Source: Oncomelania hupensis (lineage: Eukaryota > Mollusca > Gastropoda > Littorinimorpha > Pomatiopsidae). From it: a DNA stretch of 64,000 nucleotides. Below are positions 63,834 through 64,000 of this stretch, in pieces (position 1 is the stretch's first letter; each line of letters opens with the position of its first letter). The stretch is from NCBI GenBank assembly GCA_036898135.1, contig CM072523.1, forward strand, positions 5,229,659 through 5,293,658, written 5' to 3'. The translations under genes were made by a program, and so were the position numbers. A model generated the notes under the pieces. That model worked only from the letters and a program-made list of their open reading frames with translations. It was not told the DNA's origin and did not search any database.

Positions 63834-64000
63834 CTGGAACAAACAAGGGTTTTGTCATGGGTTCAAACATTGTTTGTTACTGCTAATGTCAACAGAAAAT
63901 GAGATTAAAATGGCAGAGGATTGGCGTGGCCTGGAAGCACAGTTGATAGAATGCTGGTTTTTTAGGCCACCCATTAAATTGCTTTAACGAGTTTTAATTG

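Noticed and set aside
63048..63614. 188-codon Met/Thr-rich ORF and several Asp-, Ser- or His-rich ORFs
   Set aside because: All are translations of the GAT microsatellite.

Overview
The window is animal genomic DNA. It has GT-AG introns, 25 consecutive exons of one conserved axonemal dynein gene on the minus strand, several classes of transposable element, tRNA-derived SINEs and very many micro- and minisatellites. The style of the repeats (RTE-type LINEs with pentanucleotide tails, tRNA-type and 5S-like SINEs, Gmr1-like LTR elements, piggyBac, pogo and hAT derivatives) suggests a marine invertebrate, most likely a mollusc and perhaps a gastropod. That assignment is inference: the sequence contains no diagnostic marker.

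Layout. Positions 1-16100 hold no host protein gene that I can recognise. This part contains 5'-truncated RTE LINE copies (449-878 and 8655-9690), an L1/Tx1-like LINE pseudogene (11405-12545), SINEs, an inverted satellite-like field (1740-3830) and minisatellites. From 16674 (stop codon) to 63833 the minus strand carries the C-terminal 1434 codons of an axonemal dynein heavy chain, identified as DNAH2 (inner-arm dynein f/I1, 1-beta heavy chain). The exons run from coiled-coil 1 of the stalk through the microtubule-binding domain, coiled-coil 2, AAA5, AAA6 and the C-terminal domain. The reading frame closes exactly across all 24 internal junctions (4305 coding nt after one split base). The 5' part of the gene lies beyond position 64000.

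The introns are crowded. They contain a full-length RTE LINE with an uninterrupted 1052-codon ORF (31895-35236), a 7.6 kb LTR retrotransposon with nearly identical 2 kb LTRs inserted in an ATG microsatellite (55532-63176), a pogo/Tigger-like element beginning 11 nt into an intron (47709-48500), a TTAA-flanked piggyBac-like element (49102-49756), a hAT-like element (53050-53763) and about ten minisatellite arrays. Two of these arrays (42283-43420 and 28407-29015) are built from copies of the adjacent exon's own 3' splice site, so each places a row of decoy acceptors upstream of the real one. The LTR element looks like a non-autonomous member of the Gmr1-like Ty3/gypsy group: its Gag has a SCAN-like segment, and its integrase zinc finger precedes remnants of RT and RNase H.

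The only gene with a cellular role that I can support is DNAH2. The other coding segments belong to mobile elements. The sequence just downstream of the DNAH2 stop holds an unusual cluster of 11 AGGTCA half-sites.
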